DNA of 64,000 bases. Origin: SZUA-35 sp963781035. Lineage in GTDB: Bacteria > Actinomycetota > Acidimicrobiia > Acidimicrobiales > SZUA-35. How positions within the stretch are numbered: the first letter of the stretch is position 1; the number at the start of each line of letters is the position of its first letter. The translations under genes and the position numbers were made by a program. This document shows positions 30,294 through 38,356 of this stretch, piece after piece. Location of the stretch: positions 372,001 to 436,000 of the forward strand of contig CAWAEN010000005.1 of assembly GCA_963781035.1 (NCBI GenBank). Direction: 5' to 3'. Below the pieces are notes generated by a model. That model was not told the DNA's origin and searched no databases. It worked only from the letters and a program-made list of their open reading frames with translations.

Positions 30294-30899
30294 ATGAGTA
30301 CGTCGTACGACACCGCGCCCCGCCTGGCCCTCATCTCAGCACTGATCGGCACCGCCGGGCTCGGCGTCCAGCCGGGCACCGGTTCCAGCTTGAGCACCCG
30401 CCACCACGAAGGCATGCTCATCACGCCGGCCGTGACCCCGAACAAGGGGATGACTGCGGACGACATCGTCTACGTCCACGATGACGGCTCGTGCGACGGG
30501 AAGCTGTTGCCGGCCACCGACTGGCGGGTTCATCAGGCCGTCCTCGTCGCCCGTCCTGATCTGCACACGATCGGGCGGCTCCGGACGCCGGCAGCCACGG
30601 CCCTGGCATGCCTCAGGCGCCCGCTGCCGACCGTGCACCATCTGGTGGAGCTGCTCGCGGGCGGCGAAATCGTATGTGCACGCTTCGCTCCCAACGGCAC
30701 CCGGGCCTTGGCCGAGAACACCGTGGCAGCAATGGTCGGCCGTCGCGCCGTTCTCCAGGCCAACAATGCCTTGATCGTCGGCGCCGATACTCCCGCCGCC
30801 GCAGTCAGTCTCGGTTTGCAGATCGAACTGCTCTGCGATCAATACCTACGGGCCTGCGCCGTCGGCGAACCCGTGGTTCTCGCCCCCAACGAGCTCTAG
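30294..30899 (+). CDS. Class II aldolase/adducin-fold protein lacking metal ligands (probable pseudoenzyme)
   Basis: An intact 201-aa protein with the class II aldolase fold: GMLITPAVTPNKGMTADDIV, WRVHQAVLVARPDLHTI, TPAATALACLRRPLPTVHHL and GTRALAENTVAAMVGRRA align over the whole family length. In active FucA-type enzymes the zinc ligands lie in a VHTHS motif and in ANHG, with a catalytic Glu in the SSEW motif. Here these read GRLRT, ANNA and ATDW, so both His of HTH become Arg, the third His becomes Asn and Glu becomes Asp. The GNxS substrate loop reads GTGSS. No frame change explains this. It sits between adenosine deaminase and an LLM enzyme; a binding or regulatory role is my inference. 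Confidence 0.8.
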   Translation: MSTSYDTAPRLALISALIGTAGLGVQPGTGSSLSTRHHEGMLITPAVTPNKGMTADDIVYVHDDGSCDGKLLPATDWRVHQAVLVARPDLHTIGRLRTPAATALACLRRPLPTVHHLVELLAGGEIVCARFAPNGTRALAENTVAAMVGRRAVLQANNALIVGADTPAAAVSLGLQIELLCDQYLRACAVGEPVVLAPNEL

Positions 30900-30924
30900 C
30901 CCATCGGCCTCTAGGGTGTCAGCC

Positions 30925-31887
30925 ATGACACGTATGGGCTATCAGATCCCGAACTTCACCTATCCGGACCGCGACCCGGCGAACATCTTCCCGACGGTCG
31001 TCGCTCAGGCCAGAGCCGCCGAGGAATCCGGCTTCGACCGCGTCCTGGTGATGGACCACTTCTACCAACTCCCCGGCATCGGCGACCCAGACGATCCGAT
31101 GCTCGAGTGCTACACGCTGCTGGCGGCGTTGGCCCAGCACACCAGCACCGTTCGACTGTCGTCACTCGTCACCGGCAACACCTATCGCAACCCGGCGGTG
31201 CTGGCCAAGATCATCACCACGCTCGACCATGTCTCCGCCGGTCGGGCCACGCTCGGGATCGGAGCCGGCTGGTTCGAGATGGAGCACGACGCGTTCGGAA
31301 TTCCGTTCGACACCTTCACCGAACGCTTCGAGAAACTCGAAGAGTCGCTCAACATCATCATGCCGATGCTCCGGGGCGAGCGTCCGAGTCTCAGCGGCAC
31401 GCACTACACCGCCGTCGACGCCATCAACTCGCCCGCACCCATTTCTCGGGTTCCGCTCATGATCGGGGGCGGAGGCGAGAAGAAGACGCTGCGCATGGTG
31501 GCCCAGTACGCAGACGAGTCGAATCTCATCTGTGAGGACCACGAGATCGAGCACAAGCTCGAGGTGCTCGCCGGCCATTGCGAGACCCTCGGGCGCGATC
31601 GCTCCGAGATCGAGGTCACGAAGCTGGTCACGATGGCCATCGGGAACACCCACGATGAAGCCAGGGCATCACTCGATGCGTACATCGCCCTCCACGGTTG
31701 GCCGGCCGAGGTCGTCGAGTTGATCCTGCCGCGGGTGACCTACGGCGGTCCCGACGAGATCGGTGAGGCGATCCAATCGCTGATGGCCAAGGGACTCGAC
31801 GGCGTGACGCTCAACCTGGTCGCAAACGCGCATGATCCGGAAATGGTGGCACTGGCCGGCCGGACCGTCAGCGCCGCAATCGGCTAG
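30925..31887 (+). CDS. LLM-class F420-dependent oxidoreductase
   Basis: An intact 320-aa TIM-barrel protein of the luciferase-like monooxygenase class. It has GFDRVLVMDHFYQLPGIGDP at the N-terminus, LGIGAGWFEMEHDAFGIPF (a glycine-rich signature typical of F420-binding members) and PLMIGGGGEKKTLRMVAQYA. The probable cofactor is reduced F420, common in actinobacteria; the substrate is unknown. I chose ATG 30925 (MTRMGYQIPNF); GTG 30916 would add three residues. Its end overlaps by 4 bp the convergent decarboxylase. Confidence 0.9.
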   Translation: MTRMGYQIPNFTYPDRDPANIFPTVVAQARAAEESGFDRVLVMDHFYQLPGIGDPDDPMLECYTLLAALAQHTSTVRLSSLVTGNTYRNPAVLAKIITTLDHVSAGRATLGIGAGWFEMEHDAFGIPFDTFTERFEKLEESLNIIMPMLRGERPSLSGTHYTAVDAINSPAPISRVPLMIGGGGEKKTLRMVAQYADESNLICEDHEIEHKLEVLAGHCETLGRDRSEIEVTKLVTMAIGNTHDEARASLDAYIALHGWPAEVVELILPRVTYGGPDEIGEAIQSLMAKGLDGVTLNLVANAHDPEMVALAGRTVSAAIG

Positions 31888-33330
31888 CTCACCGCTTGCT
31901 GCATCAGCGACCAGAGTCGTTCGAGGTGGTGACGCTCGGTCGGTTCGACCCCGATCGACACCCGCACCATCCACTGGCCATCGAGGATCGACGGGGAGAG
32001 AAACGTCTCCCCCGACTCGTTCAGAGCCCGTACCCAACCAAGGGTGTGGGCATCGAGCGCGTCGCCGGTCAGGGCGACCCCGTCGACCACCGGCTCGTGG
32101 CGGACACAGACGGTCTGCAGCGTGAGCGGCGCCACGACCTTCCACGGCCCACCGGCGGCCTCGACCGTGTCGTGGAACCACTGCGCATTCTCGAGGTCGC
32201 GACGAAGCCGGCTCTGGATGGCCTCGACGCCGTCGAGACGGAGGTGGAACCAGAGCTTGAGCGAGCGGAAGCGCCGGCCGAGCGGGATGCCCCAGTCGCG
32301 GTACTGCACGACGTCGCCGTCCTCATCGGACTGGAGGTAGCTCGGGTTGGTCGACATGACCTGCTGCAGGAGCTCGATGTCGCGCATGTAGAAGAGCGAG
32401 CAATCCAGCACCGTGCCCATCCACTTGTGCGGGTTCCAGCTCATCGAGTCGACGCCCTCGACGCCCTCCCACAGATGACGACACTCCGGCAGCAGCATGG
32501 CGGCACCCGCCATCGCCGCATCGAGGTGCACCCACGGAGGCTGATGGCCGTCTGCGGCCTGCGAAGCAGCCACGTCGACGATGGCGGCGATCGGATCCAT
32601 CGCCGTGACCCCGGTCGTTCCCGTCGTGGCGACCACGGCTGCGGGGACCAGACCGGCCTGTCGATCAGCCGCCATCGCCTCGGCCAGGGCCCCGGGATCC
32701 ATGGCGTGAGTGACCGGGTCGGTGGTCACCAGGCGAATGTTGTCCCACCCGAAGCCGGCGAGGAGGGCTGCTTTGGCGACCGAGGAGTGGGCCTGATCGG
32801 TGGCGTAGACGACGAGCGGGGCGGCAGTCGACTGCAGACCGGCACCATTCTGGCTGAGATCGGTGGCTCGCTCCCTGGCGACGAGCAGACCCGTCAGCGT
32901 CGATGTGCTGGCCGTGTCGGTGATGACCCCGTGCCACTGGTCGGAGAGTCCCACGAGTTGGCGCATCCAGTCGCACATCACCTCCTCGACCTCGGTGAGC
33001 GACGGGCAGCTCTCCCAGGAGATGCCGAGGCCACCGAGCCCTGACGAGGCGATGTCGCCCAACACCGACGACAGGGAGGCGTTCGAGGGGAACCAGCCGT
33101 AGTGCATCGGGTGCTGCACCATCGTGGTGCCGGGCACCACGATCTCGTCGAGATCGCGCAAGAGCTCACCGATGGTGTCGGTCGCAGTCGGCGGCTCGGC
33201 CGGCAGCGCACGACGGACGTCGCCCGGCGCCCACCTGTGCCTTCACCGGAAGCGACTCGACACGAGCTCGGTAGTCGGCGATCCAGTCGATGAGCTCGTG
33301 TCCGGCCGCACGGAAGTCCTCGGGAGTCAT
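31884..33330 (-). CDS. PLP-dependent aromatic-L-amino-acid decarboxylase family protein
   Basis: About 481 aa of the group II decarboxylase family. The start MTPEDFRAAGHELIDWIADY and HYGWFPSNASLSSVLGDIAS are characteristic of aromatic amino acid decarboxylases. VHLDAAMAGAAMLLPE holds the PLP-ring Asp and SMSWNPHKWMGT the Schiff-base Lys. An indel near 33220 separates the first ~37 codons from the rest. Substrate preference (Tyr, Trp, DOPA or other) cannot be assigned. The gene is divergent from the hydroxyacyl-CoA dehydrogenase gene with 34 bp between starts. Confidence 0.9.
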
Positions 33331-33364
33331 GGCCGAAACCGTACCGGTAGGGCAAACTGCCCGG

Positions 33365-34258
33365 ATGGCTGAAACCACTTCCCTGACCGGTGACGACAGA
33401 GTGCGATTCGAACGGGTCGGAGTGATCGGGGCGGGCCTCATGGGCTCGGGTATCGCAGAGGTGTCGGCGAGGGCCGGCGCAGACGTCATCGTCATCGAGG
33501 CCTCGGAGGAGGCCGCCTCGGCTGGACGGGCGAGGATCGAGAAGTCCTTGGGAAGAGCGGTCAAGGCCGGCAAGCTCGAACCGGGCGACGAGGTCGCCAC
33601 GCTCGACAGGCTCCACTTCAGTTCGAAGATCGGCGACCTCGCCGATCGGGACCTCGTCGTCGAGGCCATCATCGAGAACGAGAACGCAAAGACTGCGGTG
33701 TTCCGCACCCTCGACGACGTCGTCGAGGCGGACGATGCCGTGCTGGCCTCCAACACGTCCTCGATCCCGATCATGAAACTGGCGATGGCGACCAATCGAC
33801 CGGAACAGGTCATCGGCATCCACTTCTTCAACCCGGTGCCGGTGCTGCACCTCGTGGAGCTGGTCACCTCGCTCTACACGTCGGACGAGACCCGCGAGCG
33901 GGCGACGGCCTTCGCTGCCGATCAGCTGGGCAAGCGGGTCGTCCACTCCCAGGACCGGGCCGGTTTCATCGTCAACGCCCTGCTCATTCCCTACGTTCTG
34001 TCGGCGATCCGGATGTTCGAATCCGGGTTCGCCAGCAAGGAGGACATCGATCAGGGAATGGTCACCGGCTGCGCCCATCCGATGGGCCCTCTGGCCTTGG
34101 CCGACCTCATCGGTCTCGACACCACGATGGCCGTGGCCGACTCGCTCTACGAGGAGTTCCGGGAGCAGCTCTACGCTCCCCCACCACTGCTGGCCAGGAT
34201 GGTCGAGGCCGGGTTACTCGGCCGCAAGACGGGCCGTGGGTTCTACGACTACCACTGA
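33365..34258 (+). CDS. 3-hydroxyacyl-CoA (3-hydroxybutyryl-CoA) dehydrogenase
   Basis: An intact 297-aa NAD-dependent dehydrogenase. The Rossmann loop is VGVIGAGLMGSGIAEV; SNTSSIPIMKLA and IGIHFFNPVPVLHLVELV contain the catalytic Ser/His region. The C-terminal helical domain has DRAGFIVNALLIPYVLSAIR and ends in GRKTGRGFYDYH, the family terminus. It oxidises 3-hydroxyacyl-CoA, probably short-chain, in fatty acid or butyrate metabolism. No dedicated operon partners are visible. Its 3' end overlaps the convergent RarD gene by 45 bp. Confidence 0.94.
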   Translation: MAETTSLTGDDRVRFERVGVIGAGLMGSGIAEVSARAGADVIVIEASEEAASAGRARIEKSLGRAVKAGKLEPGDEVATLDRLHFSSKIGDLADRDLVVEAIIENENAKTAVFRTLDDVVEADDAVLASNTSSIPIMKLAMATNRPEQVIGIHFFNPVPVLHLVELVTSLYTSDETRERATAFAADQLGKRVVHSQDRAGFIVNALLIPYVLSAIRMFESGFASKEDIDQGMVTGCAHPMGPLALADLIGLDTTMAVADSLYEEFREQLYAPPPLLARMVEAGLLGRKTGRGFYDYH

Positions 34259-35130
34259 GTCGAAGCGCTCCCGTCGCTTGAGCGTGTCGTAGGCGAAGAG
34301 GACGAGGCCGAACCAGATCACGACGAAACCGACAAGACGATTCCTACCCAGGGCCTCGCCGAACACGAACACGCCGAGCAGGAACTGGAGCGATGGCGCC
34401 AAGAACTGGAGGAGACCCACGGTCCACAACGGGATTCGCTTCGCCGCAGCACCGAACAAGACCAGCGGAGCGGTTGTGATCGCGCCCGAGACCGAGCAGG
34501 GCGATCTTCGACACCGATCCCCCCGTCTCGACGTCGCCGTTCCAGGCCAGCCAGGCCAGATAACCGACGGCGAGCGGCGCCATCAGGAGCATCTCCGTGG
34601 TCAGACCGCCCAGGGAATCACGGGGTGACATCTTCTTGATGAGCCCGTAGACGGCGAAGGTCGATGCCAATACGAGGGAGATCCACGGCAATGACCCGGC
34701 ATCGATGGTGATGATCACCACGCCGATGGCGGCCGAGCCGACGGCGAGCCACCGCAACCGGGTGAGGCGTTCGCCGATGGCGACACCGATGGCGACCGAG
34801 AGCAGAGGGTTGATGAAGTAGCCCGAGGCTCGAGTCGACGACCCGATCGGTGGCGATGGAATACACGTACACCAGCCAGTTCACGGCCAGCAGGGCGCCG
34901 GCGCCGAGGTGGACCAGCGTCAATCGTCGGTCGGCGACGAGGGATCGGATCGATCGACGATCTCGCACCCACAGAATCACCGCGCCGATGACCAGCACCT
35001 GCCAGAACCGGTGGGCCGTCAACTGCATCGCCGGGACGTCGAGCAGTTTCCAGAACAGGGGCGCGAGACCCCAGATCAGATACGCGGAAAGCGCCAGGCG
35101 GTATCCGCCTGGCGCTGCATCTGCGCTCAT
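34214..35130 (-). CDS. rarD: RarD-type EamA-family transporter
   Basis: About 305 aa with ten membrane helices predicted in the RarD pattern. The start is GGYRLALSAYLIWGLAPLFW, followed by HRFWQVLVIGAVILWVRDRR and VNWLVYVYSIATDRVVDSSL, which is highly typical of RarD. The C-terminal half has GLLQFLAPSLQFLLGVFVFG. Indels near 34830 and 34480 place it in three frames. RarD proteins are drug/metabolite-superfamily permeases of uncertain substrate. The last residues (RERFDSVVVVEPTARLAAE) overlap the end of the convergent dehydrogenase. Confidence 0.88.
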
Positions 35131-35166
35131 CGGCGCAGCTCCGTGTATCGGTGGATCAGCGTCGAA

Positions 35167-35877
35167 TCAGCGATTCGAGAAGATGCGCAGGATGTACCAG
35201 AACATCGTCATCAGCGAGCCGAACAGAGCCACTGCGGCGCCGACGTAGGCCCATGACGGGTAGCGACGCACGATGTCCTGGGTCTGGTACAGGATCGCTG
35301 CGCCGGCGAGGGCCACCATGGCGACGCTGAAGATCAGACCGAGCTGCATTCCGAAGAGCGCACTCACGATGATCAGTCCGAGGGCCGCTACGAAACCCCA
35401 CATGACGATCGGACGCAGGAAACTGAGGTCACGACGGGTGACGAACGCAACGACGGTGAGCGCAGCGAACATCACGCCGGTGACGGCGGCGGCAGCCCAG
35501 ACGTCACTTCCACCGTCGGGGTTCACGTTGAAGACGTAGTAGAGGAAGGGGGCGAAGATGACGGCCTCGGCCAGCGCCGTGCCGAAGAGCCCCATGTACT
35601 GGGCGCCCGGATTGTCGAGCTTGCGGACCGAGTTCGAGGTGAACCAGTTGGCGATGGCGAACCCACCGAGCAGCATCAACCAGGCAATGCCGCCGCTGCG
35701 AGCGAAGAAGTCGTACATCGCCTCGGCGACGCCGCTCATGAAGAGCAGGGTCTCGAAGACCACGAACGCGGCTACGGCCAGGCCGAGGTGTTGGTAGACC
35801 CGCACCAGGAACGCGGCCCGTTCTTCTTCGGGAGCATTGATGACCGGGGTCATCGTGGGCTGTTGGTAATACGCCAT
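35167..35877 (-). CDS. Bax inhibitor-1/YccA family membrane protein
   Basis: An intact 236-aa protein with seven hydrophobic segments and the N-terminus MAYYQQPTMTPVINAPEEER. FLVRVYQHLGLAVAAFVVFE and the C-terminal ILYQTQDIVRRYPSWAYVGA match the Bax-inhibitor/TMBIM family, whose paired Asp residues act as a pH-sensitive Ca2+ leak gate in the Bacillus homologue. AAGGA lies before ATG 35877, which is preferred over in-frame upstream codons because membrane homology begins here. It is 36 bp downstream of rarD's start on the same strand, reading away towards rarD. Confidence 0.9.
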   Translation of the reverse strand: MAYYQQPTMTPVINAPEEERAAFLVRVYQHLGLAVAAFVVFETLLFMSGVAEAMYDFFARSGGIAWLMLLGGFAIANWFTSNSVRKLDNPGAQYMGLFGTALAEAVIFAPFLYYVFNVNPDGGSDVWAAAAVTGVMFAALTVVAFVTRRDLSFLRPIVMWGFVAALGLIIVSALFGMQLGLIFSVAMVALAGAAILYQTQDIVRRYPSWAYVGAAVALFGSLMTMFWYILRIFSNR

Positions 35878-35982
35878 GGACGCACATCCTTCGTGAGACT
35901 GATCGACTGATCGTGTGGGCTCAACGTTGTGTCCTCGGGCTTTGTTCCCCGAGTGACCGATGTTCCCAATGGTTCTCAATCC

Positions 35983-35988
35983 TATACC
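35983..35988 (+). promoter_or_regulatory. Likely -10 box for the second Fur-like gene
   Basis: TATACC lies 9 bp before the GTG start, which would put transcription at or next to the start codon, giving a leaderless mRNA as is common in actinobacteria. The upstream TTCCCAATGGTTCTCAATCC has an AT-richer, partly repeated look that could be a regulator site. This is weak evidence by position only. Confidence 0.4.
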
Positions 35989-35997
35989 CTGACGGCT

Positions 35998-36462
35998 GTG
36001 TCGGAGACCTCGGGGCCCCAACGAGCAGTGATCCACGACGCTGCGCTGCAGCGGCTCCGTTCGGCCGGCCAGCGATACACCAGGAGTCGGCGACAGATCG
36101 TCGATGCCCTGGCCGGAGCGGACGATCCCCAGACCATCGTGCAACTCCTGGCCGATGCTCCGGGCCTGGCTCAGAGCTCGGCCTATCGGAATCTGGCAGA
36201 CCTCGAGAGCGCCGACGTCGTGCATCGCATCATCACGAGCGACAACCACGCCCACTTCGAACTGACCGAGGACATCACGGGCAGCCACCACCATCATCTG
36301 GTCTGCACGTCGTGCGGCATCGTGCTCGACGTTGGCCTGAGTGAAGATCTCGAGCATCGGCTGCACGACGAGTTGGCCGCTGCCGGCGCCACCCGTGGTT
36401 TCGAGGGAACCCATCATCGGGTCGATGTGATCGGCGTCTGCGCGGACTGCTCGGACGCCTGA
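35998..36462 (+). CDS. Fur-family regulator (second copy)
   Basis: An intact 154-aa Fur-family repressor. Its recognition helix region reads LAQSSAYRNLADLESADVVH. A His-rich metal site is in SHHHHLVCTSCGIVLDVG, and a second CxxC pair in VCADCSDA. It differs clearly from the Fur-like protein at 14.7 kb, so the organism has at least two; the HHHH run and fold suggest a Zur- or Fur-like metal sensor. GTG 35998 is chosen because a -10-like box lies just upstream. A 22-bp perfect hairpin follows the stop. Confidence 0.9.
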   Translation: MSETSGPQRAVIHDAALQRLRSAGQRYTRSRRQIVDALAGADDPQTIVQLLADAPGLAQSSAYRNLADLESADVVHRIITSDNHAHFELTEDITGSHHHHLVCTSCGIVLDVGLSEDLEHRLHDELAAAGATRGFEGTHHRVDVIGVCADCSDA

Positions 36463-36467
36463 CACTT

Positions 36468-36522
36468 CCCGTTCTGCGGCACGCAGCCCTCAGAATCTGC
36501 GGGCTGCGTGCCGCAGAACGGG
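36468..36522. terminator. 22-bp perfect stem-loop between convergent genes
   Basis: The arms 36468-36489 and 36501-36522 are exact reverse complements with an 11-nt loop TCAGAATCTGC that can pair by three more bases. It lies between the fur-like stop and the stop of the minus-strand SDR, so it can terminate both transcripts. No U-tract follows on either side, and the stem is much longer than a usual terminator. It may belong to a dispersed palindromic repeat family. Confidence 0.7.
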
Positions 36523-36530
36523 GGGAGTGG

Positions 36531-37206
36531 TCAGAAGGCGGTGCTGGGGAGGTCCTTCGCGTCGGCCTCGATGGCATCGACGATCACGGTGGCCACGTGC
36601 AGCGGATCCAGGCCCGGCGGGAACGCAGGCGCCTCACCGGCGATCGCTCGTGTGGCGAGCCCGGTCTCGGTGTGGCCAGGCCTGGCGTCGAGGACTCGCA
36701 CCTTGTTTCGTCGTGCTTCGCGGCTGACAGCTTCGTCGAAGGAACGGAGGGCGGCCTTGGAGGCCCCGTAGGCCGCCATGCCGGGAAGGTTCTGCTCGGC
36801 GATCACGCCCGAGATGTTGACGATCATCCCGCCAGCGCATCAGCCGTTCGAGTGCCGCCTTGGCGACGAACACGGGGATGAACGTGTTCGTGAGGAACAG
36901 CTCCTCGAGCACGTCGACCTCCAGTGCGTCGACCGGACCGAAGGCGACGACACCCGTGGCATTCACCACGACGTCGACCTTGCCGTGCTCCGCCATGACC
37001 GCGTCGAGCACGGCCGACGCTGCATCGGGAAGACGGAGATCGGCCGGGATCTGCAGACCAGGCAGCCCGAGGGCGGCGAGCCGACCCGCATCGCGACCGA
37101 CGAGGGCCACCATCGCCCCTCGTTCGGCGGCGAGCCGGGCGATGGGAGCACCCAGCCCACCGGTTGCACCGAGGACGACGACCGAGGCACCGGCGAGGCT
37201 GGGCAT
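36531..37206 (-). CDS. Short-chain dehydrogenase/reductase
   Basis: About 225 aa. VVVLGATGGLGAPIARLAAE is the NAD(P) loop, VVVNATGVVAFGPVDALEVD carries the NAG-like motif, IVNISGVIAEQN precedes the catalytic AAYGASKAAL (Tyr/Lys). The tail RVLDARPGHTETGLATRAI is typical. An indel near 36830 splits it. It is short for an SDR and lacks a long C-terminal cap. It starts 8 bp after the stop of the TlpA-like selenoprotein gene, so they are probably co-transcribed. Confidence 0.87.
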
Positions 37207-37214
37207 GAGAACTC

Positions 37215-38309
37215 CTACAGCTGGGGGGCGATCCCGTAGTTTGCTCCACCACCCAGGGCCAGCACGTCATCGAGCCACGAGGTTCCGTAGGTGTCCCCGA
37301 CCTCCTGGGACAGGTCAGAGGGTTGCCCTTCCGGCGTGGTCTCCAACGTCCACGCCTGACGCTTGTACGTCCAGTTGCCGCGGTCGAGCGCGTGGGCCCG
37401 CTTCCAGAGCGGTACCGCTGCGTCCTTGTCGCCGGTGGTTCGGAAGACGTGCTGGCCCAACTCGAACCAGGCGGCGGCCTCGGCATGCTCCCGCGACCTC
37501 GGCTGGGACCGGGCAATGACGTCGGCCGCATCGAGCGCGAATCGGCTCTCGGCTCCGTTCATCGACCAGTCGACGATCGCGGCCCGGTACGCCTTCGCCG
37601 ATTCCGGGATCTTCTTGATCTCGGTCAAGGCGATCTGGAGCCGCTCGGGAAGGTCGGGGCTGACCTCCATGTTCCGCAGCTCGCTCTCCTCGATCGACGC
37701 GCTCTCGGCCGGTCGGACGATTCGACCATGCTCGTCGATCCACACCGCCATCGGCACGTTGTTGATGCCGAGCATCTCGTCGACGAGATGAGCCGAGTCG
37801 ATCAGTGCGACGTGCGGGTTCGCTCCGTCAGAGGGCGGAGCAGCTTCGATCCAAGGCCGAGCCTTTTCGGGATCGATGTCGAGCGCCACGGTGACAACCA
37901 CGAGATTCGTGTCGGCCAGTTCTTCTTGAAGCGCCTGCCACCCGGGCAGGCTGGTACGGCAGCCTCACCACGAAGCCCACGCAACGAGCAGGACCTGCTT
38001 TCCGTGCAGCGACGCGAGGGAGAAGGGGTTGCCGTCGACGTCGGCGAGCGTGATGTCCGGAACCTGGACCGTGGTGAGTGCGGTGCCCCCCGACTCCGGG
38101 CCCAGCGCCATCAAGCCGGAGGCTTCGTCGGTGATCAGAGGCATGCCGAGGCGTTCGGCCAGCACTTCCACCGAAAGCGTGCCGTCCGGTTGCAGTGCCG
38201 ACGGTGCAGGGACACAGAGATCGCCCTTGCACAGACCTTCCGGTTTGGCCTCCCAACCTGTTCGCTTCGCGAAGTCGCCTGGATCGACGGTCATTGTCTC
38301 GAGGATCAT
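37215..38309 (-). CDS. TlpA/ResA-like redoxin, probable selenoprotein (in-frame TGA)
   Basis: A 364-aa reading frame with one in-frame TGA at 37965-37967 and no frame change on either side. Up to the TGA it has KPEGLCKGDLCVP, DITLADVDGNPFSLASLHGK and VLLVAWASW; after it GCRTSLPGWQALQEEL and VVVTVALDIDPEKARPW, then the cis-Pro loop INNVPMAVWIDEHG. TGA falls exactly at the first redox Cys of the thioredoxin fold, giving WASW-U-G-C. A 7-bp stem-loop 13 nt downstream fits a SECIS. Most broken genes here carry indels; this one does not, which argues for selenocysteine. The C-terminal ~150 residues are an unusual helical extension. ATG 38294 is an alternative start. Confidence 0.82.
37933..37951 (-). 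promoter_or_regulatory. Candidate bacterial SECIS stem-loop
   Basis: Reading the minus strand, GCCTGCC (37951-37945) pairs perfectly with GGCAGGC (37939-37933) around the loop CGGGT. It begins 13 nt after the in-frame TGA. Bacterial SECIS hairpins lie inside the coding sequence a short distance 3' of UGA and present G/U bases in a small apical loop to SelB; GGGU here fits. Confidence 0.65.
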
Positions 38310-38356
38310 GAGCCGTGACCGTACGTCGAAACGGCGGCATCGGCCAGACTGCACCC

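Noticed and set aside
35929..35997. Longer N-terminus for the second Fur-like protein
   Set aside because: The in-frame upstream codons overlap the likely promoter and have no family similarity; GTG 35998 fits better.
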